From Lactifluus volemus (lineage: Eukaryota; Basidiomycota; Agaricomycetes; Russulales; Russulaceae): DNA of 64,000 bases. The notes below the pieces were generated by a model. It had not been told where the DNA came from, made no database searches, and saw only the letters and a list, made by a program, of their open reading frames with translations. Shown piece by piece: positions 1 through 11,000 of this stretch (the stretch's first letter is position 1; each line of letters begins with the position of its first letter). The translations under genes were made by a program, and so were the position numbers. The DNA lies in NCBI GenBank assembly GCA_022376515.1, contig WTXI01000073.1:62001-126000 (forward strand), in the 5' to 3' direction.

Positions 1-1067
1 CGACCCCCAATAACCTCCAATTTCGACTCATTTCTCACATCTCTCTACACCCATATGTTTTGGCCAACTGAGCTCACAGTTTCACAGTTTATACAACAAA
101 TGGGTGACAACGGTACCGCAGCACAGAAACGATGAGTCAAATTTTCGGGATCCTTCCGAGTCTTTTTTCCCCAGTGCTTGATACTGTAAGTCCAAACATC
201 TACGCGCCGCCTTCCTGCCTGTTCACTTCTATGTATATTGACTAGCCACTGGCGGTCATGACAAGGTTGGTGATGTCGCCGAGGCAGCGTCATCCCCTCG
301 CCACCTCAACGCGGACACCACCATCACGCTCACGCACCGCAGCCACAAGCAGGAGAACGACTCGATTACGGCTACCTCCGTTATGGCCATCGCTGCATGA
401 CCACCAGAGTCGTAGCCAAATGACCACATGGTCCTGACCACATACTGATGACGAATACGACCATGTTGACCATTTCCGCCACGCCTATAATGACGACAGC
501 GACGGCGCCTTTGCAGTGCTTTTCCATACTGTTCTGCCACAGCTTGAACAACGAGGATGACCCACGGTGACAAGCATCGACGACGTGACCGCCAGGTGAC
601 TCCCAAGCCGCCCTAGTCTTTGATAGTGGCAGACCGCGACAAAGGTGCGACGGAGCTCGATCGTGGCGGTGCGGCGCTCTCCCGCCTTTCCTCAGATTCG
701 GGACGGACAGGTTCGACGAGTGGTCACCCACAGAATGTAGCACAAGAAGTATAGATTTGGGTGCAGATTCATCCCTCTCCCTCAGTGACTCGGGAGCAAC
801 AAGGGCCATGACGCTACAAATTTAGTACCATGGGTTAGTACGGTACAGTCTGTAGAATTCGATATTACCCGAATACGGTTCCCTCCGCGGGCTGACCCCC
901 ACATAACTCGATTCCATATCCATACAGTATAGAGTGTTGGCGCGTCGCCGCGTGACATGAAATGCACGTGATGGACTCTCAGCACAGGTTAGCGCTGATT
1001 AGCGCTTAATGGCTCGGAAGACAAGGAAAGGGTTACGCCCACGTACACACGTTCCTCCCTTATACCA
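1..1067 (+). repeat. NLR upstream spacer block, copy before NLR1
   Basis: No gene is visible. The block is homologous to the sequence before NLR5 (27842-28196 continued at 42772-43633) and before NLR6 (about 48740-50001), with shared runs such as the segment around 90-130 (TTTATACAACAAATGGGTGACA) and a common end just before the start codon. The long antisense ORFs here, such as 381-809, are not preserved as proteins between copies, so the conservation is at DNA level. It likely carries the promoter, including the CACGTG box at 965-970. The copies before NLR2, NLR3 and NLR4 are shorter or more diverged. Confidence 0.7.
965..970. promoter_or_regulatory. CACGTG (E-box type) site upstream of NLR1
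   Basis: The palindrome CACGTG lies 98 bp before the NLR1 start codon in the context ATGCACGTGATGG. The same core recurs at a similar distance before NLR2, NLR5 and NLR6 and before the FunK1 pseudogene. Basic helix-loop-helix proteins bind this core in fungi; use here is inferred from conserved position only. Confidence 0.45.
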
Positions 1068-4000
1068 ATGTCTTCGATTAACGATGCTACTGTCCCTTCT
1101 CCCAACTTGCAACTAATTCTTTCTGCCGCATTGGCAAACTACTCGAAGCAGACAGGGAGAGACCTCCGGAGTGATCCACTATCTACCGAATTCCAACTTT
1201 GCAAGTCCCCCGATGATATCTTGAACGTTTTAAAAAAGCACGCAGAGAAGCTCGACAAGAATGACGAATCGAAATTGATGAAATACCTCAACCACATCGT
1301 AGATGGCTTGTATACTTTATCGACCAATCCGGTCCTTAGCGCAGGTGTTAGTCTAGTAAGTCAAACCAGTTGTCTGTTTCACTATTACTATATCTTGACG
1401 ATTATTTTAGGCATTCCCTCCCGCATCAATGGTCTTTTCTGGTATCGGCATCCTTCTCGCGGTGCGTTTTTGCCTTGTCATGTCTAATTACCTATTCATG
1501 ACATGTGGGTGCATTAGGCTGCCAAGGGCGTCAAGGATGGTCACGATACGCTCATCGATGTCTTTGAATGTCTCGAAAACTTCCTCATGCGCCTCACAAG
1601 TTATACTCGACCCGAGATCGAACCTACTCCGGTGATGACTGAAATACTGGTCAAGATTTTGACCGAGTTCCTTTCTGTACTCTCCCTCGCAACAAAGTGG
1701 ATGAATGAGGGACGGCTCAGTACGCTCTTCCTTTCTAACGACTTTTTTCACTCAACTTTTCACAGAGAGATTTGCAAAGAAGCTACTCGGCGACAATGAT
1801 GTCCAGGCGGTGTTAAGGAGGATCGACAGGCTCACGCAAGAGGAGTCTCGGGCAACCGCAGCACAGACTTTCGAGATTATCCATGGTCTCGTGAAGAATA
1901 TGGGGGTAGTGATGGAAGGTGCGGCTCATACATGAATCCTCTGACCATGTGTTTGGTATTTAACCTCATCTGATTAGATGGAAAGGCATCTACGGAAGGC
2001 ATTCAGCAGGCATTAGGTACGTCCAACTGGCATTTGAGAACGAACCGTTTTAAGTTATGGGCGCAAGTCCTCATGCAACGTGCAGCAGAGCAAATAAACA
2101 AGACGAACCGTTTGTATCTCCATACAGCCTCCTTTTGGACATTGATTCTGAAATGGCTACCATAGGTGACCAATTACAAGAAAACTTTCGACGTTGGCTA
2201 TCTCCTCCGGATCCGTCCACCAATCACAACATTGCTCGCGAGGCGCATCGCGATGGCACCGCATCGTGGTTTATTCAAGGAGACACCTTCAAAGAATGGA
2301 AAACGACAGGTTCACTTTTATGGATACATGGAAATCGCAAGTTTATCTTGCCGTTTCCTGTCTTTATTACTGATTCTCCTGTATTCTAGCCGGTTCTGGA
2401 AAGAGTGTACTGTGGTATGTGATTGCGCTGTTGTCTGAATGGTTTACTCACCTCTTTGGAAAGTTCGACGATCATTCAGGAGATCCAAAACTTGCATGAT
2501 GCTGGGCTGGCTACTGTCGCATATTTTTATCTCGACTTTCGTGACGCTTCGAAGCGGGACGCCCGCGGCTTGTTGTCTTCTCTTCTTATTCAATTCTGTG
2601 CTCAGTCCGATCCTTTCTGTGAAATCCTCTCTGACCTCTACTCAAAACATAATCGCGGATCTCAACAACCCAGTGGCGATGCGCTTTTACAATGTTTGAA
2701 GAAGATGCTCGAACTTCCGGGGCAAGGCCCACTTTACATCATCATCGACGCACTAGATGAATGCCCGAGCTCATCGGGGTTCCCTACACAACGCGAGCGA
2801 GTCCTCAAGGATGTGCAAGAGCTCGTCAAGGTCCCACATCCATGTCTACATCTCTGCATCACCAGCCGACCAGAGATAGATATCCGAGCCGTTCTCGAAC
2901 CCCTAGCAGTCCACAAGATCTCTCTCCACAACGAATCTGGACAGAATCAGGATATTATCGACTACATTCACTCTGTGGTTCGCTCTGACCCGAAGATGCG
3001 AAAGTGGAGAGAAGAGGACAAGATATTGGTAATTGATACCCTCACACTCAAAGCTGGCGGAATGTAAGCTGTAATTGAGGTTGTTATTTTAGAGTTCGTG
3101 CTTACACGATGACATAGGTTTCGATGGGTGCACTGCCAAATCGAAACATTGCGTCGGTGCTTTCCTCAAAGTATCAAGCGGGCGTTGAATGAGTTGCCAA
3201 GGACTCTGGACGAGACGTATGACCGGACTTTGCAAGACATCGATGAGGAGAAGCGGGGCTACACATATCGGCTATTCCAATGCCTCACAGTATCCGTTCG
3301 TCCACTTCATGTGAAGGAGCTCATCGAGGTGCTTGCGATCGAATCAGACGCGGAGACGATGCCCGGATTTGATGCGGATTGGCGTCCCGAGGATGCAGAA
3401 GAAGCTGTGATGTCGGCGTGCTCTACGTTAGTCGCCATTGTCGAGGACCACGGTTCTAAAGTTGTCCAGTTCTCGCACTTCACTGTGAAGGAGTATCTGA
3501 CATCAAGTCGGCTGGCGAACTCAAATCTTGTTTCGCACTATCACATTCCTCTATTATCTGCGCATACGTTTCTCGCACAGGCTTGCCTTTGCATACTCCT
3601 CCAACTCGATGATACCATAGACGAAAATCGCATCAAGGATTTCCCCCTGGCTGAATATGCAGCGCAGTACTGGGTTGATCATGCACAATTCAAGGACGTA
3701 TCATCACATATCCAAGATGAGATGGACCACCTCTTCGACAAAGATAAACCACATTTCGCATGCTGGGTCTGGTTATACGACATCGATAAACCCTGGATGT
3801 TATTTCCGTTCACCAGTTCCAGTTCCCCGGGGCAACCCGATGCATTCCCACTATATTATGCCGCGCTTTGCGGATTCCGCGATACAATAGAACGTCTAAT
3901 CGGTACAAGCTCAGAAGATGTCAACGCTAGGGGCGGAATGTGCGCGACTCCACTGCACGCTGCGTCGGCCAGAGGTCATCTGGAAGTTGTCCTTTTCCTG

Positions 4001-5275
4001 CTGGAGAACGGTGTTGATGTGGATACTCGGGACAACGACGGAGCAACTCCCTTACACGTGGCATCGAGATCTGGGGATGCCAGGACCATGAGAGTGCTAC
4101 TTGACCACGGCGCAGATCCAAACTCGGTGACTGACCGAAAGATGACTTCATTGTTAATCGCGTCAGAGCACGGAGACGTGGTGGCCGCCAGACTGCTATT
4201 GGAGCATGGCGCTGACATGAACCTCCGGGATGAGGATCATTGTAGCCCTTGTTGAGACGGGCCGGTAGCGCGGGAACATTCCCGGGCAGTACGGACAGTG
4301 TCACGGACCGGATCTAACTGGTCCAAGTGTACAATGTAGATATTCGTAGATAATTGATTAATACATTCTTTACCATTGTGCACGCTCCCTATTCTCTCAG
4401 AAAGGACAATGATGGCATTATGTTTATTGTACATCTATTGTATGAGGCCCTAGGCCAATGCACGCTCCTTCTATGTATTTAAAGGACATTTCCCAGCTGC
4501 TATCACTTCAGTCTCTTACACATCGACTGAAGTGAGTATTACGATTACATCATCTTTTACCTTATTTGGACTCACGCGACTTTTACTTAGCGCTATCTTA
4601 TCTAGGTAAATTATGATTATGAAATATAGTCTCTTACACATCGACTGAACGCTATCTTATCTAGCGTTATCTAATCTACCTCAGCCGCTGCATTTCATCA
4701 GCCCTCTCCAGATAGCATCGAAATGGGGGCATTGCGACATTGCACAATTATTATTCGATCACGGTGCGACTGCCGACGAACAGGACAAATATGGCTGGGC
4801 TCCATTACACGTTGGATCGTATTACGGACAACTTGCGATTGCACGGATGCTCATTGAGCGTGGTGCAAGCGTGGATCCTCGGGCTGGGAGGAAGAGGACC
4901 CCCTTGCACTATGCGTCTCAATCGGAATACGCGGAGGTTGTGCGGCTGTTGCTTGACCGTGGTGCTGATGTGAATGCACAGGATGACGATCTCTTCACCC
5001 CGTTGCACTTCGCGGCACAAGGAGGATGTTTCCAGGTTGCCGAGGTTCTACTTGAGCGTGATGCAGATCTGGATCTCCAAAACAAGCAAGGCTTTTTGCC
5101 TTGGAAAGTCGCTATGGAGCGGCGTCACCACAAACTTGCGGAACTACTAGCAAAGCGCGCTGGTGAGGAGACATGGCTATCATGGAAGCAGGACATCGAG
5201 TTCGTACTCATGCTGTGGAGTAAAGTCTTAAGTTATGCCGGGTTAGGAATGGTGGAATCATGTGAAAGCTGTTAG
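1068..5275 (+). pseudogene. NLR1: Goodbye-NACHT-ankyrin gene interrupted by a solo LTR
   Basis: Paralog of NLR2 (see that entry for domains). Exons by homology and splice sites: 1068-1355, 1411-1461, 1518-1719, 1766-1918, 1978-2016, 2068-2109 (42 nt), 2166-2336, 2390-2414 (25 nt, P-loop), 2464-3063 and 3118 onward. The intron after 2336 begins GC instead of GT (GC-AG type). Walker A reads PGSGKS; Walker B is IIIDALDE. Exon 10 runs through about four ankyrin repeats, then enters a solo LTR at 4250 and stops at 4253-4255, giving a truncated product of about 902 aa. The remaining ankyrin repeats resume in frame after the LTR at 4706 and reach a stop at 5273-5275; that tail is about 30 residues longer than in the other copies. 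The N-terminal receptor half could still be expressed. Confidence 0.85.
4250..4700 (+). mobile_element. Solo LTR (451 bp) inside NLR1 ankyrin exon
   Basis: The element begins TGTTGAGACGGG, ends TTTCATCA (TG...CA ends), and is flanked by the 5-bp target duplication GCCCT (4245-4249 and 4701-4705). Removing the element and one GCCCT restores the ankyrin reading frame seen in the paralogs, so the boundaries are firm. It holds a TATTTAAAGG-like box near 4477 and an internal 21-bp direct repeat (about 4511-4531 and 4629-4649). No internal retroelement sequence remains, so it is a product of LTR-LTR recombination. Its family differs from the copia and gypsy LTRs later in the window. Confidence 0.9.
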
Positions 5276-5535
5276 TACCCTCACTGTCATGTGGAGCAGT
5301 TAAATACCAGCTACTTCCGTAATCTAACCTCTCCGTCCCCAATTGCTTCCTCAGCATTCTCTCGTTTTCCTCTGAGTTGCTGAATTTAAATTCACTTTTA
5401 CAGTAGGTGTTGGATCGAAGACAGCCTAGTTCATTGATGATTTGGAACCCTGGTGCTGATAAACAAGAAAGGTGTATTCCTAGCCTCGCTACAAGACCGT
5501 GACATTCTCTAGAGGACCGGATTAGAGTTGCGGGT
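5276..5535 (+). repeat. NLR 3' tag after NLR1
   Basis: Non-coding sequence with a motif string (GTTGGATCGAAGACAGCC, then CTGGTGCTGATAAACAAGA and GTGTATTCCTAG, then TCTCTAGAGGACCGGA) that recurs after NLR2, after the FunK1 pseudogene and, more diverged, after NLR3, NLR5 and NLR6. It probably holds the 3' UTR and polyadenylation region. Confidence 0.6.
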
Positions 5536-6884
5536 TCACAGGACAAGCGATAAAGGAATGTGTGATAGAAATTTCCCGGCCTCTCCTTAGCAATGTAAAC
5601 GAATCTCCGCATTGAATCAACAAATGCAGCCGAAACCTTAGACCAAATACATTCATGTAAGATAAAGAACGGAGGCTTGTGTGACAACTAAATCGACAGG
5701 TCAACATATGCTAGAGATGCAGCCATATCCACAGCGCGCACGTCTACCTATGTAAATCTAACAGTCTACCCAAGTAACCCAACCAATCCCATATGGGTGC
5801 TATGTTCACGACTAATCGCATAGTCGGGTTCTGGAAAAGCCACATGTCAGCAACTCGAGGGAGTGAGCGCCCATCCAACCATGAACTAACACAAACCTTC
5901 CTAAACTCCTCCACCCTGCAATCGTAACTCCTATCCTACAAAATCCGCGTACGGCCCCTGAACTGTAATTAGATGGAGCACAGGTCCCGCAGGAACCTCC
6001 AACCCAGGACCTCCCCGGCAGAGCCGCACGACCGTGCGCGATGTGCGGTGCGGTGGGTCCCCAGACGGGTGACACAAGGGGCATAATGGGAACTGGGTGG
6101 AGGCGGGAAGAAAAATCTCAGATGAGCAGCGCGCGTTGACGTGAAGACAACGGTTGCTTACGACGTCCGCATACACGTGGATGACCTGAACACTACTTCC
6201 GAGGTCCTTTACGGGTGCAAGGGTGGATGGCGGCGGCTGCAGCTGGAATCGCTTCAGAGATGGCGTATTGGTGTTTTCCCTCACCCCAGGCAACGCTCGT
6301 CTGTAGCCGTGACACAAACGAGATCAATTTAGGCGTGGTGGGCTGCTCTTGCTGCTGGTTGGACCACGGAAACTTGTCCACCTGTCGGTGGTTGAGAGGG
6401 CACGCATGAGCAGGGTGGCTGCGCTGGAGCCAGTTCAAGTACAATCTATACTTTAAATCTGTGATGCTGGTCCAAAATAAATAAATAAACGGACTTTCGT
6501 CATTAGCGCAATTGGAAGAAGACGCACATAGGTCGATATCCGTGGCGGGGTGGATGTCTCTGCAACCCTCATCCGTGTGTGAGCATAGGCCCTGTAGGCG
6601 GCATGATCAATGAGAACGCGTGTTACGCATGAGGGAGATGTCTCTGAATCAGGTCTCGCCGGGTTGAGGCAACTAGTTTCCAACCAAAACCTAAACCCAA
6701 TCTTCAGGTTAGGTTCAGCGCCAATTCGCCATTCGCTGATACTGAAATCCAAAGCTCCTCCACCTTCCTGCCTCTTCACTTCAATGTATATTGGCTAGCC
6801 ACCGGCGGCCATGACTAGTTGGCGATGATGACGAGGACAGCTATGGTGTGGAGGTAGCGTCATACCTTCGCCCCTTCAACATAG
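5536..6884 (-). repeat. Degenerate spacer repeat between NLR1 and NLR2
   Basis: No intact gene. Segments around 5990-6070 (CAGACGGGTGACACAAG), 6160-6190 (CGCATACACGTGGATGA) and 6370-6700 have diverged relatives at 14280-14960, 19470-19830, 27345-27740 and 47760-48480. Read on the minus strand, several segments keep similar peptides between copies, for example AAYRAYAHTRM here and ATYRAYVHPM at about 48340, but with stops and shifts. This fits a decayed antisense gene or an old mobile element. Positions 6735-6884 match the start of the NLR upstream block. The 5536-5800 part shows nothing recognisable. Confidence 0.5.
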
Positions 6885-7040
6885 GGTATAATGGAACATA
6901 GGTCTCAAGTAGGATGTTGAAACGAAGACAGCCTTGTCTATTCTGGAAATCAGCTGAGAACAAGAAAAGTATATCTCGCTACAAGGCGTTCTCGAGAGGA
7001 CGGCATGCCAACTGATCAGAGTTGCGGGTCAACGGGACAG
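6885..7040 (+). repeat. Orphan NLR 3' tag with no gene in front
   Basis: It begins TAGGGTATAATGGAACATAGG, like the sequence that starts at the stop codon of NLR2 and NLR5 (TAGGGTGTAATCGAAC and TAGGGTATAACCGAAC), and continues into the GATGTTGAAACGAAGACAGCC and TTCTCGAGAGGACGG tag. Directly upstream is not a receptor gene but the upstream-block repeat. The junction at about 6885 is what a deletion of a whole receptor copy would leave. Confidence 0.5.
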
Positions 7041-8095
7041 TATTTGGCGGATGTGTCATCCATTTGGCTGAAATATTGTACTGTATTGCTCTTCTTAACA
7101 ATCTTAGCAATTGGAAACTAGGTCTCCGCAACCGATGCAACTTAGGCTAGCTCACCCCTAGTCTGGAGACCACCTTCAAGATCGAGAACGACCACTCGTA
7201 TTGCCGTACATCTAAAACTCCATCGGTATCCCAGAATACGCTTGAAATGCAGCCATATGTACTGCGCAGTGGGCGGGTCCCCATCCACGTAATCAAATAA
7301 ATCGTAAATATATGCCATGTCCAGGCTCCAGAAGAACGACACGTCGGCAACTTGAGTGAGTGCCCATCCGGCCATGCTTTCCGCCTCTTCGCGGACTTCA
7401 CCTAGAGGAGTGAACACTGCTCCACCAAAGGCTCTTAAACTTCGATACTGCTCAGACAGCGCCCACGTTCCGCCAACCCAGGGCCTAGAGGCAGAGCCGC
7501 CTGCCCCCGCACCGCACACCATGAGTCCCCAAATGGGCGACGAAAGCACACAGCTGGATTGGATGGAGGCAAGCGGAACATCATAGCTGAGAACACCATG
7601 AAGTGATGGTGGTAGGTCACGCATAAATACACCTGGTCGTGAGGGAAGATAACTCGGAGCGCTTCCTTTGCAGGTGAAAGAGCGGATTGCTGAAGGCACT
7701 GACCTGCAGAGTATCGGAAACGCCACTACCCAAGAAATGCTAACCCTTGACTGTAGCGCAAATTGCGGTTTGCTATTGACGTGCGTGCTGATGGGGCCGT
7801 TCTTGCGAATCGACGGGCTTGACTTGATGTTTCCACTGCAAGTTGAACAACAGGAAAAACGTGACTTTCTACTCAGTGTGCTGAAAATGACAAATTTTAG
7901 TTGGGATAGCTATCGCGTTTGCCAAATTCAGATCAGTTCTCAGCTAAGCTGTGGGGAGTGGAGTACAGTAGACGGCGATACGGTCGATCACGGTGATTTG
8001 AGTGCACGTGATGAGTGTAGTGCCAGCTGTGCCCAATGAAGACAAGCAAGATGGGGGTTACGGCCTCTTAGTCCTCACTTTCTTCCCTTATACCT
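7041..8095 (-). repeat. Spacer with second degenerate copy of the spacer repeat, and NLR2 upstream region
   Basis: Positions 7142-7726 read as a 194-codon antisense ORF and contain a segment (CCGCACACCATGAGTCCCCA region, about 7507-7530) related to the blocks at 6040-6070 and 14400-14430. The ORF is not kept open in the other copies, so I do not call a gene. From about 7730 the sequence is mostly unique until the NLR2 promoter, which has CACGTG at 8005-8010 and the shared GACAAGCAAGATGG at 8041-8054. Confidence 0.4.
8005..8010. promoter_or_regulatory. CACGTG (E-box type) site upstream of NLR2
   Basis: The palindrome lies 86 bp before the NLR2 start in the context GTGCACGTGATGAG, comparable in distance and flanks to the sites before NLR1, NLR5 and NLR6. 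Confidence 0.45.
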
Positions 8096-11000
8096 ATGTC
8101 TTCGATGAACGATGCGGCTTCCCTTTCTTCCAACTTTCCACCCATTCTTAGTGCCGCCTTGGCCAACTACTTGATGCAGACAGGGAAAGACCTCCAGAGC
8201 GATCCACTGTCCGCTGAAATCCAACGTTGCAATTCCCCCAATGAAATCCTGAATGTATTCAAGAAAATTGTCGAGAAGTTGGATGAATATAGCCGTGACG
8301 ACTCGAAATTGACGAGATACTTGAATCACATTGTGGATGGTATGTATGCCTTATCGACCAATCCGGGCCTGAGTGCAGCTGCTAGTCTAGTATGTCAAAG
8401 AAAATTCGTCTTTCCACTATTGATGCATATTGACGCATTTTTTAGGCGTTCCCCCCCGCACAACTAGTCTTTTCTGGTATCAGCATTCTTCTCGCCGTGC
8501 GTGTTTGCCTTGTTATCTCTTATCACATTTTTTATCTCTGGGTCTATTAGGCTGCAAAGGGCGTCAAGGGTAGCCACGATACGCTTGTCGACGTCTTTGA
8601 GTGCTTCGAAATTTTCCTCACGCGCCTCACAAGTTATACTCGACCCGAGATCAAACCTACACCGGCGATGACTGAAGTATTGGTCAAGATATTGACTGAG
8701 TTTCTTTCTGTACTCTCTCTTGCGACAAAATGGATGAATGAGGGACGGCTCAGTACGTTTCTCTTTTCTTCTCATAGCTACTTTGGTCCAACATTCCCCA
8801 GAGAAATTTGCAAAAAAACTACTCGGCGACAATGATGTCCAAGCGGTGTTAAGAAGGATAGATAGGCTCACGCAGGAGGAGTCTCGGGCAACTGCAGTGC
8901 AGACTTTGGAGATTATCCATGGCCTCGTGAATAATATGACGGTTGTGATGGAAGGTGCGGCTCATACCCGAATCCTATGACATTGTGTATGGTACTTAAT
9001 CCTTATCTGATCAGATGGAAAGGCATCTATGGAAAGCATTCGGCAAGCATTAGGTACGCCCAACTGATTTATGAGAACGAAAAGGTTTAAACTGTTGCCT
9101 CAAGTCCTTATGCAACGTGCAGCAGAGCAAATCAACAAGACGAACCGTTTGTACCCTCATCCTGCCTCATTCTGGATGTTGATTATTAAGTGGTTACCAT
9201 AGGCGACCAATTACAAGAAACTTTTCGACGTTGGCTGTCTCCTCCGGATCCGTCCACCAACCACAATATTGCTCGCAAGGCACATCACGACGGTACTGCG
9301 TTGTGGTTTATTCAGGGAGACACTTTCAAAGAATGGAAAGTGACTGGTTCACTTTTGTGGATACATGGGAACCGTAAGGATCTCTCCAAATTGTGGGTCT
9401 TTCTAAGACTGATAGTCTCCTGTACTGTAGCCGGTTGTGGAAAGAGTGTCCTGTGGTACGTGATGAATCAGTCACCCTTGCCTGAATGACGCGCTCACTC
9501 CCTTGAGAAGCTCAACAATTATTCGGGAAGTTCAGGACCTGCACGACGCTGGGTTGGCCACCTTCGCCTATTTTTATTTCGACTTTCGTGATGCTTCTAA
9601 GCGGGACACCCACAGCTTCTTGTCATCCCTTCTTGTTCAAATCTGTGCTCAATATGATCCCTTCTGTGAAATTCTCTCTGCTCTCTACTCAAAATACGAC
9701 CATGGATCTCGACAGCCTAGTGATGATACGCTTTTAGAATGCTTGAAGAAGATGTTCGAGCTTCCAGAGCAAGGCCCACTTTACCTGATTATAGATGCAC
9801 TAGATGAATGCCCAAATTCGTCAGGGTTCCCTACACAACGCGAACAAGCCCTTGATATTGTGCAGGAGCTCGCCAATCTCCCACTTCCATATCTACATCT
9901 CTGCATCACCAGCCGTCCTGAGATGGACATCCGAGGTGTTCTTGAACCCCTAGCAGTCCACAACATCTCTCTCCACAATGAATCTGGACAAAACCAGGAT
10001 ATTATCGATTACATCCACTACGTGGTTCGCTCGGACCCGAAGATGCGAAAATGGAGAGAAGACGATAGGGTATTGGTAATTGATACCCTCACACTCAAAG
10101 CTGGCGGGATGTAAGCTGTGATCGAGTATTTCATAGTGGGTGCTCACACGATGAGACAGGTTTCGATGGGTCCATTGCCAAATCGAAACATTGCGTCGGT
10201 GCTTTCCTCAAAGTATCAAGCGGGCATTGAATGAGTTGCCAAGGACTCTGGACGAGACGTATGACCGGACTTTGCAAGATATTGATGAGGAAAAGCAGGG
10301 ATACACATATCGTCTATTCCAATGTCTCACAGTATCTATTCGCCCACTTCGTCTGAAGGAGCTCGTCGAGGTGCTTGCGATTCAATTAGACGCGGAAACG
10401 ATGCCCGGATTTGATGCGGATTGGCGCCCCGAGGATGCAGAGGAAGCTGTAATGTCAGCGTGCTCTACTTTGGTCACCATTGTCGAGGACGGTTATTCTA
10501 AATTCGTGCAATTCTCGCACTTCACTGTGAAGGAGTATCTGACGTCAAGTCGGCTGGCAAACTCAAGGCTTGTTTCGCAGTATCACATTGCTCTACTGTC
10601 CGCACATACATTTCTCGCACGGGCTTGCCTTTGCATACTCCTCCAACTCGATGACACAATGGACAGAAATCACATTGAGGACTTCCCCCTGGCTCAATAT
10701 GGAGCGCGGTACTGGATTGGACATGCTCAGTTCGAAAGTGTATCATCGCTTATCCAAGATGAGATGGACTACCTCTTCGACAAGGACAAGCCACATTTTG
10801 CATGCTGGGTCTGGTTATACGACATCGATAAACCCTGGATGTCACTTCCGTTCACCAGTTCCACTTCCCCGGGGCAACCCGATGCACTCCCACTGTATTA
10901 TGCCGCGCTTTGCGGTTTCCGCGATATTATACAACGTCTGATCAGTACAAGGCCAGAGGAGGTTCACGCTAGGGGCGGAAGGCACGTGACTCCACTTCAC

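Noticed and set aside
7142..7726. 194-codon antisense ORF before NLR2
   Set aside because: Only partly repeated in other spacers, with no recognisable domain and no splice support.
9190..9489. Continuous ORF through the intron before the NLR2 P-loop as the normal coding form
   Set aside because: The 57-nt intron has good GT-AG ends and is open only in NLR2 and NLR6; in the other copies it contains stops or breaks the frame.
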